Positions 1-8,145 of a stretch of DNA of 18,895 nt are shown here, in pieces. Made by a program: the position numbers and the translations under genes. The notes beneath the pieces are model-generated. The model searched no databases. It had not been told where the DNA came from and saw only the letters and a program-made list of their open reading frames with translations. The stretch comes from Comamonadaceae bacterium (GTDB taxonomy: Bacteria; Pseudomonadota; Gammaproteobacteria; Burkholderiales; Burkholderiaceae), in the NCBI GenBank assembly GCA_947377705.1, contig CANCGU010000026.1:1-18895 (forward strand), read 5' to 3'. Within the stretch, counting starts at the first letter, position 1, and each line of letters begins with the position of its first letter.

Positions 1-142
<142 letters not shown>

Positions 143-204
143 TTCAACGGCCCCATCATTTTGTAAATTTCATTCACTAAAACTCATCAATTAGGAGACA
201 AAAA

Positions 205-942
205 ATGAGCAAAAAAGTAGCGTACGTCACAGGTGGTATGGGTGGCATTGGAACTGCGATTTGTCAACGCCTTCACAAAGAAGGCTTCACCGTCATCGCA
301 GGCTGTGGCCCGACCCGTGATTTCAACAAATGGTTAGATGAGCAAAAAGCCTTGGGTTATACCTTCTACGCCTCCGTCGGTAACGTGGGCGATTGGGATT
401 CCACCGTTGAGGCTTTCACCAAAGCCAAAGCAGAGCATGGTCCGATTGACGTGTTGGTCAACAACGCCGGCATCACCAAAGACCGCATGTTCTTGAAAAT
501 GACGCGCGAAGATTGGGACGCGGTGATGAACACCAACCTCGACTCCATGTTCAACGTGACCAAGCAGGTTGTGCCAGACATGGTGGAACGTGGTTGGGGC
601 CGCATCATCAACATCTCATCCGTGAACGGTGAAAAAGGCCAAGCCGGTCAAACCAACTACTCGGCGGCCAAAGCCGGTATGCACGGTTTCTCGATGGCCT
701 TGGCACAAGAGCTGGCCACCAAAGGCGTGACGGTCAACACCGTGTCGCCTGGTTACATTGGCACCGACATGGTCAACGCCATTCGTCCTGACGTGTTGGA
801 AAAAATCGTGGCCACCGTGCCTGTCAAGCGTTTGGGCAAGCCTGCCGAAATTGCGTCCATCATTGCTTGGATGGCCAGCGAAGACGGCGGTTACACCACA
901 GGTGCTGACTTTGCTGTGAACGGTGGTTTGCACATGGGTTAA
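205..942 (+). CDS. phaB: Acetoacetyl-CoA reductase (NADPH-dependent, PHB synthesis)
   Basis: This 245-residue short-chain dehydrogenase has the length usual for PhaB. Visible features are the nucleotide-binding TGGMGGIG (residues 9-16), the NNAG motif (86-89), and an Asn-Ser-Tyr-Lys catalytic set at about N111, S139, Y152 and K156. The C-terminus ends in the family's GADFAVNGG-type segment. The enzyme is known to reduce acetoacetyl-CoA to (R)-3-hydroxybutyryl-CoA in the cytoplasm, the monomer for PHB synthase. The start is supported by AGGAGA at 193-198, six bases before the ATG. It follows a thiolase gene on the same strand and is closed by a strong intrinsic terminator, so it is probably the last gene of a pha operon. 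The family overlaps FabG-type 3-ketoacyl-ACP reductases; the thiolase neighbour favours PhaB. Confidence 0.93.
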   Translation: MSKKVAYVTGGMGGIGTAICQRLHKEGFTVIAGCGPTRDFNKWLDEQKALGYTFYASVGNVGDWDSTVEAFTKAKAEHGPIDVLVNNAGITKDRMFLKMTREDWDAVMNTNLDSMFNVTKQVVPDMVERGWGRIINISSVNGEKGQAGQTNYSAAKAGMHGFSMALAQELATKGVTVNTVSPGYIGTDMVNAIRPDVLEKIVATVPVKRLGKPAEIASIIAWMASEDGGYTTGADFAVNGGLHMG

Positions 943-981
943 TGCGCGCAACGCTTTCGGCGTTTCGCAAATTGAACCAAG

Positions 982-1007
982 GCCGCAGATTCGTCTGCGG
1001 CTTTTTT
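982..1007 (+). terminator. Intrinsic terminator of the pha operon
   Basis: A perfect 8-bp stem (GCCGCAGA, 982-989, pairing with TCTGCGGC, 994-1001) is capped by a stable TTCG tetraloop and followed directly by six T residues (1002-1007). It lies 39 bases after the phaB stop. A weaker hairpin without a T-run (GCG/AACGC at 946-954 against GCGTT/CGC at 960-968) precedes it. Confidence 0.93.
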
Positions 1008-1040
1008 ATTGCCCAAGGGACGTAGGTATTAACCCGTCAT

Positions 1041-1069
1041 TTGACTTTGTTAGAGTTGTCAAACTTAAT
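1041..1069 (+). promoter_or_regulatory. Candidate sigma-70 promoter of the methyltransferase cassette
   Basis: TTGACT (1041-1046) matches the -35 consensus in five of six positions. CTTAAT (1064-1069) matches the -10 consensus in four of six, with a 17-bp spacer. It sits after the pha terminator and upstream of the first gene of the three-gene cassette, where a promoter is expected. TTTGAC (1040-1045) and GTCAAA (1058-1063) also form an inverted repeat within it. The call rests on consensus matching only. Confidence 0.4.
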
Positions 1070-1078
1070 AACAAATAT

Positions 1079-1090
1079 GGCAAATTTGCC
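1079..1090. promoter_or_regulatory. Perfect 12-bp palindrome GGCAAATTTGCC, possible operator or 5'-UTR element
   Basis: GGCAAATTTGCC is fully self-complementary. It lies about 10 bases after the candidate -10 and directly before the GAGG ribosome-binding sequence (1091-1094) of the gene starting at 1099. Its position suits a repressor site at the transcription start or a structure affecting ribosome access. No cognate regulator gene adjoins the cassette. Confidence 0.35.
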
Positions 1091-1098
1091 GAGGATCT

Positions 1099-1812
1099 AT
1101 GGGCGATTACACCAATATGGCGGGTTACTACGATGTCATCATGACCTCGGGTTACTACGATTACGCAAAGATTGTGGACAGCCTTGTGGCCCATCGTCCA
1201 CAACGCAACGTTTTAGAAATTGGCTGTGGCACAGGTTTGATCTTGGAAGAGCTCGCCAAGCGTCAACCCCAATTGCCCATCACCGGCATTGATTTGACCG
1301 CACCTATGCTGTCGATCGCGCAAAAGCGTTTGGCACCGTTTGCAACGGTGTCGCTTTCGCAGCAAAACATCACTGAGTTGTCGCTGGATGAAAAGCACGA
1401 GTTGGCGTTCTCTTATGGTGGTGTGTGGTACTTCGTGATTGATGGCGACAAAGAGCCATTCTTGGTCAGTCACATCGCCGACGAGCACGCCAACCATTTG
1501 GGTTTTGAGCATTTGGCCAAGCACATCGCTGTTGACGGAACCTTGCTGCTCGGCATCCAAGGCCCGCACCATGACTACGAAACTGTCATTTCAAACGGCA
1601 TGAAGTATTCGCAAAAAATTGATCCAACAGACATTGGTTTCACCAAGCATTACTACCTCAAAGATGGGGACCACAAAGTGATGGACCAAACCGTGCACTA
1701 CCGCACCTACACCTTTGCCGAGGCGCAAGCTTTGATGGGCGCGTATGGCTTTGAATACGTGGCCGAGCAGGACGCCCATCGGCTGTTTTTGCAGTTCAAG
1801 AAAGTCAAGTGA
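1099..1812 (+). CDS. Class I SAM-dependent methyltransferase, small-molecule type
   Basis: This 237-residue protein has a Rossmann-fold methyltransferase core. The SAM-binding motif I, VLEIGCGTG, lies at residues 38-46, and the acidic residue after strand 2 is D65 in GIDLT. The N-terminal segment, with a YYD element at 10-12 and a second tyrosine-rich stretch near residue 19, resembles the lid of TylM1-like and other small-molecule N- or O-methyltransferases; the acceptor is not predictable from this. The start follows GAGG at 1091-1094. It is the first gene of a cassette whose next gene begins on its stop codon (TGATG), so translation is probably coupled. The partners, a beta-hydroxyacid dehydrogenase-like enzyme and a class III aminotransferase-like enzyme, suggest that it methylates an amino or hydroxy compound they make. 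That link is inference; the class assignment is secure. Confidence 0.85.
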   Translation: MGDYTNMAGYYDVIMTSGYYDYAKIVDSLVAHRPQRNVLEIGCGTGLILEELAKRQPQLPITGIDLTAPMLSIAQKRLAPFATVSLSQQNITELSLDEKHELAFSYGGVWYFVIDGDKEPFLVSHIADEHANHLGFEHLAKHIAVDGTLLLGIQGPHHDYETVISNGMKYSQKIDPTDIGFTKHYYLKDGDHKVMDQTVHYRTYTFAEAQALMGAYGFEYVAEQDAHRLFLQFKKVK

Positions 1813-2711
1813 TGAGCGCTGCAAAACCAACCTTGTTTTTCATCGGTGTGGGCAACATGGGCAATCCCATGGCAGCAAACTTGGTGAAGGCGGGTTACCC
1901 CGTCACTGTGTTTGATGTCTCTCGCGCCAAGGCAGAAAACTTGATCGCGTTGGGGGCCACTTGGGTGAACAGCTTGGCCGAAGGCGCAGCGCAGGCCGAT
2001 GTGGTGATGGCCTCGCTCCCAGGCCCCGTACAAGTGCGCGAGGTGATGTTGGGCGAGCAGGGCGTGTTGGCGCACGTCAAAGCGGGGACCACCGTGATTG
2101 ACACTTCCACCAGTGCGGTGGAATTGGTGCGTGAGTTGGTGGCACTGGCCAAAAGCAAAGGCGTGGACTTTTTAGAAGCCCCCGTGACCAACGCGGTAGA
2201 CATGGCTGCCTTAGGCCGCTTGTCTATTTTCGTGGGGGGTGACGCCGCTTGCTTTGAAAAACACAAAGCCATCTTCGAGGTCATCGGCGAAAAAATCTTC
2301 CATGTGGGCGAGCCTGGCAATGGCGCGACCATCAAGCTGCTCACCAACTTGTTGTGGTTTGTCAGCGCCGCCGCGATTGGCGAAGGCTTGATGTTGGGTG
2401 CGAAGGCCGGCATTCCGCTGCACACCGTGTGGGAAGCCATCAAGTCAAGCGCTGGCAACAGCTGGGTGGCTGAGCACGATGTGCCGTCCATCTTTGCGGG
2501 TCACTATGACCCTAGCTTCTCGCTGGCCTTGTGTTGCAAAGATTTGGGCCTCATCAACGGCATTGCCAAATCACAAGGCTATGACTTGCCCATGGGCGGC
2601 ATGGCGCAACAGTTGTTTCAACAAGCCATGGCCACCTATGGCCCCGACGCGGCAGAGCTACATGTGGTGAAACTTTTAGAAGAGCGTGTCGGACACATGC
2701 TGCGACCATGA
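1812..2711 (+). CDS. NAD(P)-dependent oxidoreductase, 3-hydroxyisobutyrate dehydrogenase family
   Basis: This 299-residue protein has the family's normal length and two-domain layout. A dinucleotide-binding GVGNMG lies near residues 12-17, with an acidic D35 at the end of strand 2, which tends to favour NAD. The C-terminal domain carries the conserved catalytic Lys (K175) in GATIKLLTN, with N179 one helical turn later. The family oxidises beta-hydroxyacids to semialdehydes or performs the reverse reduction. The substrate loop, usually DAPVSGG, reads EAPVTNA (122-128), so the usual substrates (3-hydroxyisobutyrate, tartronate semialdehyde, L-serine) should not be assumed. I chose ATG at 1812, which overlaps the upstream TGA by one base; a GTG at 1809 is an alternative adding one residue. 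Its stop overlaps the next start by four bases (ATGA). Imine-reductase-like activity is also possible in this superfamily. Confidence 0.85.
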   Translation: MSAAKPTLFFIGVGNMGNPMAANLVKAGYPVTVFDVSRAKAENLIALGATWVNSLAEGAAQADVVMASLPGPVQVREVMLGEQGVLAHVKAGTTVIDTSTSAVELVRELVALAKSKGVDFLEAPVTNAVDMAALGRLSIFVGGDAACFEKHKAIFEVIGEKIFHVGEPGNGATIKLLTNLLWFVSAAAIGEGLMLGAKAGIPLHTVWEAIKSSAGNSWVAEHDVPSIFAGHYDPSFSLALCCKDLGLINGIAKSQGYDLPMGGMAQQLFQQAMATYGPDAAELHVVKLLEERVGHMLRP

Positions 2712-4015
2712 CCCACCAATCTCGTTTACTCGCTGAAGCCCATTTGCACATGCCGCAAGGCGTGGCCGAGAACTATCGCTATTGGGGCGAAAAAGACACA
2801 GTGTTCATCGCCAGCGCCAAAGGCTGCATGCTCACCGATGTGGACGGCAAAACCTATGTGGACTTTCGCTTAGGCTACGGCCCCATCATCTTGGGCTACC
2901 GCGATGAACGCGTGGACAACGCGGTGATTGAACAAATCACCCAGCGCGGCACGCTCTCAGGTTTTTCGACCGAGCTTGACACCACGGTGGTCAAGCAAAT
3001 CAAAGCCATGTGCCCCAACATCGACAAGATGCGCTTTGCCAACTCGGGCACAGAGGCCGTGATGGGGGCTGTGCGCACCGCACGCGGCTTCACAAAGCGT
3101 GACCGAGTAGCCATTGTGGAAGGCTCTTTCCACGGCTTGTACGACGAGATGATGTGGAAGTCCGACATCGAGCATTGGCAGCCAGGCAGCAAGGTCGCGC
3201 CCAAGGTCATCCCATTTGGCGGCGGCATTCCAGAGCGCAGCCGCGAGTTGTTGAGCATCATCAGCCACAACGACTTTGAAGATTTAGAAAACCTGTTTGC
3301 CACCCAAGGCGACACCTTGGCCTGCGTGGTGATTGAGCCCATCATTGGCAATGCGGGCAGCGTGTCGGCGAGTCAGGCATGGCTGCAACGCTTGCGTGAC
3401 CTGTGCACGCAACACGGCACCGTGCTCATCATTGACGAAGTCAAATCTGGTTTTCGCGTGGCCAAAGGCGGCGCGCAAGAGTTGTACGGCATTCATGCCG
3501 ACCTCACCACCTATGCCAAAGCCATGGGCAATGGTTACCCGGTTGCTGCCTTTGGCGGCAAAGCCCATGTGATGGATGTGGTGGGTTCACACCCCGGTGG
3601 CGTGGTGCATGGCGGCACCTACACGGCCAACCTCGTCGCACTCAGTGCCGCTCACGCCACCCTGAAAATTTTGGCGGAGACGAATGCGCAGCAAACCATC
3701 AACCGCGCTGGTGAAAACATTCAAGCCGTGTTGGGCCGCGTGTTCACAGCTGCGGGGCTAGAGCACGCCTTTGCAGGCCCGCCTGCGATGTTTGGCATTC
3801 ACTTCAGTGCCACCGTGCCGACCAACTACCGCGACTGGCGCGTCACCAACAGCGAGCTGTACCGCAAGTTTGCGTGGGAGCTGATTGCGCGTGGTGTGAT
3901 GCTGGAACCCGACTCTCGCGAGCCATGGTTCATTTGCGAAGCGCACCAGCACATGGACTTGGGCTGGCTCGAAGAGGTGGCGACGCAATCTTTGCGTGTG
4001 GCGCTGGCGGTGTGA
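2708..4015 (+). CDS. Class III PLP-dependent aminotransferase, glutamate-1-semialdehyde aminomutase-like
   Basis: This 435-residue protein is fold-type I and class III. It has the phosphate-binding ANSGTEAVMGA region (111-121), a SFHG motif (140-143), D243 in IDEVKSGFR, which contacts the pyridine nitrogen of PLP, and the Schiff-base lysine K271 in YAKAMGNG. The GTYTAN segment after it is also typical. Overall it resembles HemL-like aminomutases. Its place after a dehydrogenase and a methyltransferase, with an ATGA overlap, argues for a specialised transaminase or aminomutase acting on a semialdehyde from the preceding enzyme. It is probably not the housekeeping HemL of tetrapyrrole synthesis, but this cannot be excluded from sequence alone. 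It ends the cassette, with its stop only five bases from the convergent hutG stop. Confidence 0.85.
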   Translation: MTHQSRLLAEAHLHMPQGVAENYRYWGEKDTVFIASAKGCMLTDVDGKTYVDFRLGYGPIILGYRDERVDNAVIEQITQRGTLSGFSTELDTTVVKQIKAMCPNIDKMRFANSGTEAVMGAVRTARGFTKRDRVAIVEGSFHGLYDEMMWKSDIEHWQPGSKVAPKVIPFGGGIPERSRELLSIISHNDFEDLENLFATQGDTLACVVIEPIIGNAGSVSASQAWLQRLRDLCTQHGTVLIIDEVKSGFRVAKGGAQELYGIHADLTTYAKAMGNGYPVAAFGGKAHVMDVVGSHPGGVVHGGTYTANLVALSAAHATLKILAETNAQQTINRAGENIQAVLGRVFTAAGLEHAFAGPPAMFGIHFSATVPTNYRDWRVTNSELYRKFAWELIARGVMLEPDSREPWFICEAHQHMDLGWLEEVATQSLRVALAV

Positions 4016-4020
4016 GTCAA

Positions 4021-4848
4021 TCAAGTTTTGATTTCCGCGCCTTCTACAAACGCCAACACTGCTTCTAGCATGCGCCGGACATGGGGCTGCACGCCAGCTG
4101 CAACATCTGGCAAATATTCAAAAGGCCAGCTTTCCTGCATGTAACTGCATTGCGTCATTTCTAGCTGGACGGCATGAACACCTTGAGCTGGGTTGCCGTG
4201 TTGGCGTGTGATGTGCCCACCCTTGAAGCGGCCATTGAGCACGGCGGTGTAGCCTGATGCTTTCTGGCCAATTGTTAGCAGTTCTTTGGCTAACAGAGGG
4301 CTACAGCTGGCTCCTTCAGCCGTACCCAAATTCAGATCGGGCAAGCGGCCTTCAAAAAATCGCGGGAGCACAGAGCGTATGGAATGTGCATCCCATAAAG
4401 CAGCAATGCCATGCTCGACTTTCATGCGCGCTAGTTCATTAGCCAATTGCGCGTGATATGGTTTCCAGATGGCCTCGCGGCGTTCGGCAATCTCGGCTTC
4501 ATCCGGTTCGTCAGCTGGGTCGCGATAAAGCGACTGATCGTCGAACAAATCAACTGGGCACAGGCCAGTAACGCTTTGACCTGGGTACAGACTCGCTCCG
4601 TCGGGTGGACGATTCAGATCAATCACAAAGCGTGAATGGGTAGCTACAAGTACAGAGGCCCCTAGCTCATCTGCAAAGTCGTAAAGCCGTTCGAGATGCC
4701 AGTCGGTATCAGGTACGCGCTGGGCTTCGTCGGTTAGGCGAGCTGCCAAGGCCGGTGGCACGTACGTACCCACATGCGGCATGGAAATCAGCAAAGGGCG
4801 TCTTCCCTTGCGAAAGTGAAACGGAGGTTGAGTAGTTTCAAAAGTCAT
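4021..4848 (-). CDS. hutG: N-formylglutamate deformylase
   Basis: HutG hydrolyses N-formyl-L-glutamate to glutamate and formate, the last step of the five-step histidine route. The 275-residue product has typical family segments: ISMPHVGTYVP near residue 22, DTDWHLERLYDF near 48, the VIDLNRPPDGASLYPG region, WDAHSIRS in the middle and a C-terminal GGHITRQHG segment. The His and Asp residues in these blocks are likely metal ligands. Its start overlaps the hutF stop by four bases, so it is the last gene of the long minus-strand hut operon. Its 3' end meets the convergent aminotransferase gene with five bases between stops and no recognisable terminator. Pairing with HutF, rather than a formimidoylglutamase acting alone, fits the formylglutamate branch. 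Confidence 0.94.
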   Translation of the reverse strand: MTFETTQPPFHFRKGRRPLLISMPHVGTYVPPALAARLTDEAQRVPDTDWHLERLYDFADELGASVLVATHSRFVIDLNRPPDGASLYPGQSVTGLCPVDLFDDQSLYRDPADEPDEAEIAERREAIWKPYHAQLANELARMKVEHGIAALWDAHSIRSVLPRFFEGRLPDLNLGTAEGASCSPLLAKELLTIGQKASGYTAVLNGRFKGGHITRQHGNPAQGVHAVQLEMTQCSYMQESWPFEYLPDVAAGVQPHVRRMLEAVLAFVEGAEIKT

Positions 4849-6239
4849 CGCGTGTTTTCAAGTAATTGTTGACGCGCAGATATCAGGCCGCTCATAGCGC
4901 TGTCGTGTAAAACATGGCGGCCCGATTGGACCTGCAAGTGGCCAGCGACCCATACCTGCGATAGTGCTGATTGGCGATGGCTGGCAAACACATGGGCCGA
5001 TAGCATGGCTTCGGGTGAAGGTAGATCTTGCAGCAGTGTGTGTTGGGCATCGAGTACCACACCATCTGCCTGTTGGCCTACGGCTAGACCTGCGACTTGG
5101 CGCGCACAGGCTTGGGCACCGCCGGTGACTGCAGCAAGTGTCATGGCGCTTGCAACAGAGGGCTGTTCTACCGTTGCCAGCACATTGCGTTGGCGCGTGG
5201 CTAGACGCTGGCTATATTCGAGCAGCATCATTTCTTCCGCTGCGTTGACGCTGGCGTGACTGTCTGAACCTAAACCCCAACGTCCACCGGCTTGCAACCA
5301 ACTGTGTGCATCGAAAATTCCGTCGCCCAAATTGGCTTCGGTGCTAGGGCAAAGACCTGCCACAGCACCAGTCTGTGCGGCACGGGCGCTTTCTTTTGCA
5401 CTCATGTGAGTTGCGTGAACCAGGCACCAGCGTGCATCGACTGGTGTGTGGTTGAGCAGCCATTCCACGGGCCGCTGGCCGCTCCAAGCCATGCAGGCAT
5501 CGACCTCAGCGGTTTGCTCGGCAATGTGGATGTGAACGGGAGCCGTAGCGTCCATCGCATGCAAACCCACCAGCGCTTCGCGCAAACTGTCGGGCGGCAC
5601 GGCGCGCAAGGAGTGTGGTGCTAAACCAAGGCGAGCGCCTTGCGCTTCGCACAGTGGCTTCAGCCTTTGCAGCAAGTCCAGCATGTTGTTGGTCGAGCGG
5701 ATGAAGCGCCGCTGACCCTCGTTGGGCGGGGCTGCCCCAAAACCGCTGGTTTGGTAGAGCACCGGCAGCAAAGTCATGCCGATGCCTGCGCGAGCTGCTG
5801 CACGTAATAAGCACATCGACAAGGTGGCGTCATCGGCATAGGGGCGGCCATCGCGGTCGTGATGCACGTAATGAAATTCGCACACGCTGGTGTAACCGGC
5901 CTCAAGCATCTCGACATAAAGGCTGGTCGCAATGGCTTCAAGTTGCTCTGGTGTGATGGCCGCCGCAAAGCGGTACATCAGGCTGCGCCAACTCCAGAAG
6001 CTGTCTTGCGCGGCACCTCGGTACTCGGTCAAGCCACCAAACGCCCGTTGAAAAGCGTGCGAGTGCAAATTCGGCATACCCGGTAACAAGGGGCCCGCGG
6101 CGCGAGGGGTATCTGCTGGGCAGCAGGCATTGGCATTCACATCTGTGAGCAGACCTTGATCGCTCCATGACAACAGAACATCACGCGCCCAGCCTGAAGG
6201 CAATAAGGCGTGCTCTGCAAAGAGGCTACGTTGGTTCAT
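4845..6239 (-). CDS. hutF: Formimidoylglutamate deiminase
   Basis: HutF converts N-formimidoyl-L-glutamate to N-formyl-L-glutamate and ammonia. The 464-residue protein belongs to the amidohydrolase superfamily. The metal-binding HSH motif is seen at H59 and H61 in [12 protein letters not shown], followed by further ligand regions (PVHIHIAEQ and the LVHATH segment) and the late Asp in GLGSDSHAS. These separate it from hutI, which has its own HTH signature. The start has GGAG five bases upstream on the minus strand (6245-6248). It overlaps hutI upstream and hutG downstream by four bases each, so the three are probably translationally coupled. Its presence means glutamate forms through the HutF/HutG branch, not by direct HutG-type formimidoylglutamase cleavage. 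Confidence 0.95.
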   Translation of the reverse strand: MNQRSLFAEHALLPSGWARDVLLSWSDQGLLTDVNANACCPADTPRAAGPLLPGMPNLHSHAFQRAFGGLTEYRGAAQDSFWSWRSLMYRFAAAITPEQLEAIATSLYVEMLEAGYTSVCEFHYVHHDRDGRPYADDATLSMCLLRAAARAGIGMTLLPVLYQTSGFGAAPPNEGQRRFIRSTNNMLDLLQRLKPLCEAQGARLGLAPHSLRAVPPDSLREALVGLHAMDATAPVHIHIAEQTAEVDACMAWSGQRPVEWLLNHTPVDARWCLVHATHMSAKESARAAQTGAVAGLCPSTEANLGDGIFDAHSWLQAGGRWGLGSDSHASVNAAEEMMLLEYSQRLATRQRNVLATVEQPSVASAMTLAAVTGGAQACARQVAGLAVGQQADGVVLDAQHTLLQDLPSPEAMLSAHVFASHRQSALSQVWVAGHLQVQSGRHVLHDSAMSGLISARQQLLENTR

Positions 6240-7510
6240 GCGTTGCTCCGATGCAAGGCCATGCCATCAACAGCCAAATAGCCCTGGCGCACTACGCTGC
6301 AAGCAGGACGTTGACCCAACCAATAGGCCAGCTCAGAGATATCGCTCAAAGGCCAAAGTACAAAATTAGCGGGACAGCCGACAGCGATTCGCCCATGTGT
6401 GGCCTCCAGTCCCAACGCCTGCGCCGCATGACGTGTGACGCCCGCTAGGGCTTCAGGCACGGTCAATCGGAACAATGTGCAGGCCATGTTGATCATCAAA
6501 AGCAAACTCAAGGATGGTGAAGTTCCGGGGTTGTGGTCCGTGGACACAGCCATGGGAACACCCACCGCCCTCAATGCTGCAATCGGTGGTAAATGTGTAT
6601 CGCGAAGGGTGTAATAAGCACCGGGCAACAGCACCGCCACGGTTCCTGCCTGCCGCATGGCGGCAATGCCTTCGGCGTTCAGATGCTCGATATGGTCGCA
6701 GGACAACGCCCCATAGCGCGCTGCTAGCGCCGAGCCGCCCATGTCCGTCAGCTGCTCGGCATGCAGTTTGACTGGCAGGCCCAGTGCTAGCGCGGTCTGA
6801 AACACACGCTCGGTCTGAGCCAGCGAGAAACCGATCGTTTCGCAAAACGCATCCACCGCATCCACCAAGCCCTCGGCCGCGAGCGTGGGCATCATTTCTT
6901 GACAGAGCATTTGGATGTAATCGTCGCTGCGTCCTGTGTATTCAGGCGGTAGCGCATGCGCACCCAAAAAAGTAGTCCGTACGGTGACGTTAAACGATTC
7001 ACCCAGACGCCGCGCAACTCGCAGTTGTTTGCGCTCATGTTCCAGGCTCAGGCCATAACCTGATTTGATCTCGATTGCGCAAACACCTTCATTGAGCAAA
7101 GCCGTCAAACGAGGCGCGGTAGCCTCAAACAAGTCGTCTTCACTGTATTCCCGCGTGGCTTTGACACTGGAGATGATGCCGCCCCCAGCGCGTGCTACAT
7201 CTTCGTAGCTGGCACCAGCGAGGCGCATGGCAAACTCATTGGAACGTTGACCTCCGTAAACCAGATGCGTATGGCAATCGATCAGACCCGGCGTGACCAT
7301 GGCACCGAGACCGTCGTGCTTGAACCATGACTTATACATATCAGGCAGCGCGATATACGCACCAGTCCAAACAATTGATCCTTGATCGACCACGATAGCT
7401 CCATCGTGCAAGGCGGCGGCTCCAGCTCCCAGTGCCTCTGGTGCGAAGTGCAGGTGATGCCATACGCCATCGGCGTTGGGTAAAGCAGGCGTAGGAAGCG
7501 CAGTGCTCAT
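6236..7510 (-). CDS. hutI: Imidazolonepropionase
   Basis: HutI opens the imidazolone ring of 4-imidazolone-5-propionate to give N-formimidoyl-L-glutamate. The 424-residue protein is an amidohydrolase with the metal site seen as H80 and H82 in [12 protein letters not shown], then KLHAEQ, the CDHIEH block and D in AVSTDHNPG. The family stretch IEIKSGYGL is present. Length is close to the usual 400-420 residues; the first 15 or so residues are not conserved-looking. It overlaps hutD upstream and hutF downstream by four bases each. The ribosome-binding site is weak, which fits translation coupled to hutD. Confidence 0.96.
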   Translation of the reverse strand: MSTALPTPALPNADGVWHHLHFAPEALGAGAAALHDGAIVVDQGSIVWTGAYIALPDMYKSWFKHDGLGAMVTPGLIDCHTHLVYGGQRSNEFAMRLAGASYEDVARAGGGIISSVKATREYSEDDLFEATAPRLTALLNEGVCAIEIKSGYGLSLEHERKQLRVARRLGESFNVTVRTTFLGAHALPPEYTGRSDDYIQMLCQEMMPTLAAEGLVDAVDAFCETIGFSLAQTERVFQTALALGLPVKLHAEQLTDMGGSALAARYGALSCDHIEHLNAEGIAAMRQAGTVAVLLPGAYYTLRDTHLPPIAALRAVGVPMAVSTDHNPGTSPSLSLLLMINMACTLFRLTVPEALAGVTRHAAQALGLEATHGRIAVGCPANFVLWPLSDISELAYWLGQRPACSVVRQGYLAVDGMALHRSNA

Positions 7511-8094
7511 AGCGTTTGTAAGTGAAGGTTGAGCGCGATGAGCGCTGCATCTGGGCTTTTAGGCAACAGCTGCCAAACCAAAGACGAATCGCTCCACCAC
7601 AAGCCTTGCTGCGGCGCAAGGTGCTCATCATGGTTGCCTTTAATCTGCCAATGCCCTTGCACTGCCATGAACAAACCTTGCGATGCAGCAGGCCAATCGC
7701 AGGCACTGCGCACGATCTGCAGAGAAACGCTGCTGCATGTCGAGCGGCGGGTCATGACGTTGAAATCGTAGCAGTCCTCATCTAACAAACAGGCATTGAT
7801 GTCAGCCTCACCCTTAAATGCAAAGGGTGTCAAGGGCTTGTCCAGCAAGTGATCTACATGACCATCGGTGCTTTGTAAATGCACACCGCCTCCGCTTAGC
7901 AAAGTGATGACCCTGTCCACGCCCGGAAATGCCGAAAAAGGTCCATCGCTGGCAATGTGTGCGATGCTCACTCGCCAGTCAAAGTCACCAATGCCGGCCC
8001 CCGTGGGCTGACAGACGATTTCTCGCGTCACGCCACCACCATTTTTCCAGGGTGTGGCTGGCAAATCTTCTACATGGAATCGATGCAGTGTCAT
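7507..8094 (-). CDS. hutD: HutD family protein (hut accessory or governor)
   Basis: This 195-residue protein has the N-terminal signature of Hut[13 protein letters not shown] near residues 15-26, then [11 protein letters not shown] and a [12 protein letters not shown] segment. HutD proteins are cupin-fold proteins encoded in many hut operons. In Pseudomonas fluorescens, HutD has been proposed to set an upper limit on hut activity, perhaps by binding a pathway intermediate. No enzymatic activity is established. It lies 51 bases after hutU and overlaps hutI by four bases, inside the catabolic part of the operon. Identification is firm, while the molecular role remains open in the family. Confidence 0.93.
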   Translation of the reverse strand: MTLHRFHVEDLPATPWKNGGGVTREIVCQPTGAGIGDFDWRVSIAHIASDGPFSAFPGVDRVITLLSGGGVHLQSTDGHVDHLLDKPLTPFAFKGEADINACLLDEDCYDFNVMTRRSTCSSVSLQIVRSACDWPAASQGLFMAVQGHWQIKGNHDEHLAPQQGLWWSDSSLVWQLLPKSPDAALIALNLHLQTL

Positions 8095-8145
8095 GGATTT
8101 GAAAGAACCAGTGCTTCTATTTCAATTGATTAAGTTTGAATGAAA

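Noticed and set aside
1895..2491. Long minus-strand reading frame of 198 codons opposite the dehydrogenase gene
   Set aside because: Its composition (Ser/Thr/Ala/Pro-rich, no domain) is typical of a codon-bias shadow of the plus-strand gene.
2708..4015. Assignment of the class III enzyme as hemL
   Set aside because: The motifs are shared by many class III aminotransferases, and the operon with a dehydrogenase and a methyltransferase points to another role; sequence alone does not justify the symbol.
4019..4033. AATCAA-GTT-TTGATT hairpin as a bidirectional terminator between the convergent operons
   Set aside because: The stem is weak, with four A/T pairs in six, and there is no U-tract on either strand.
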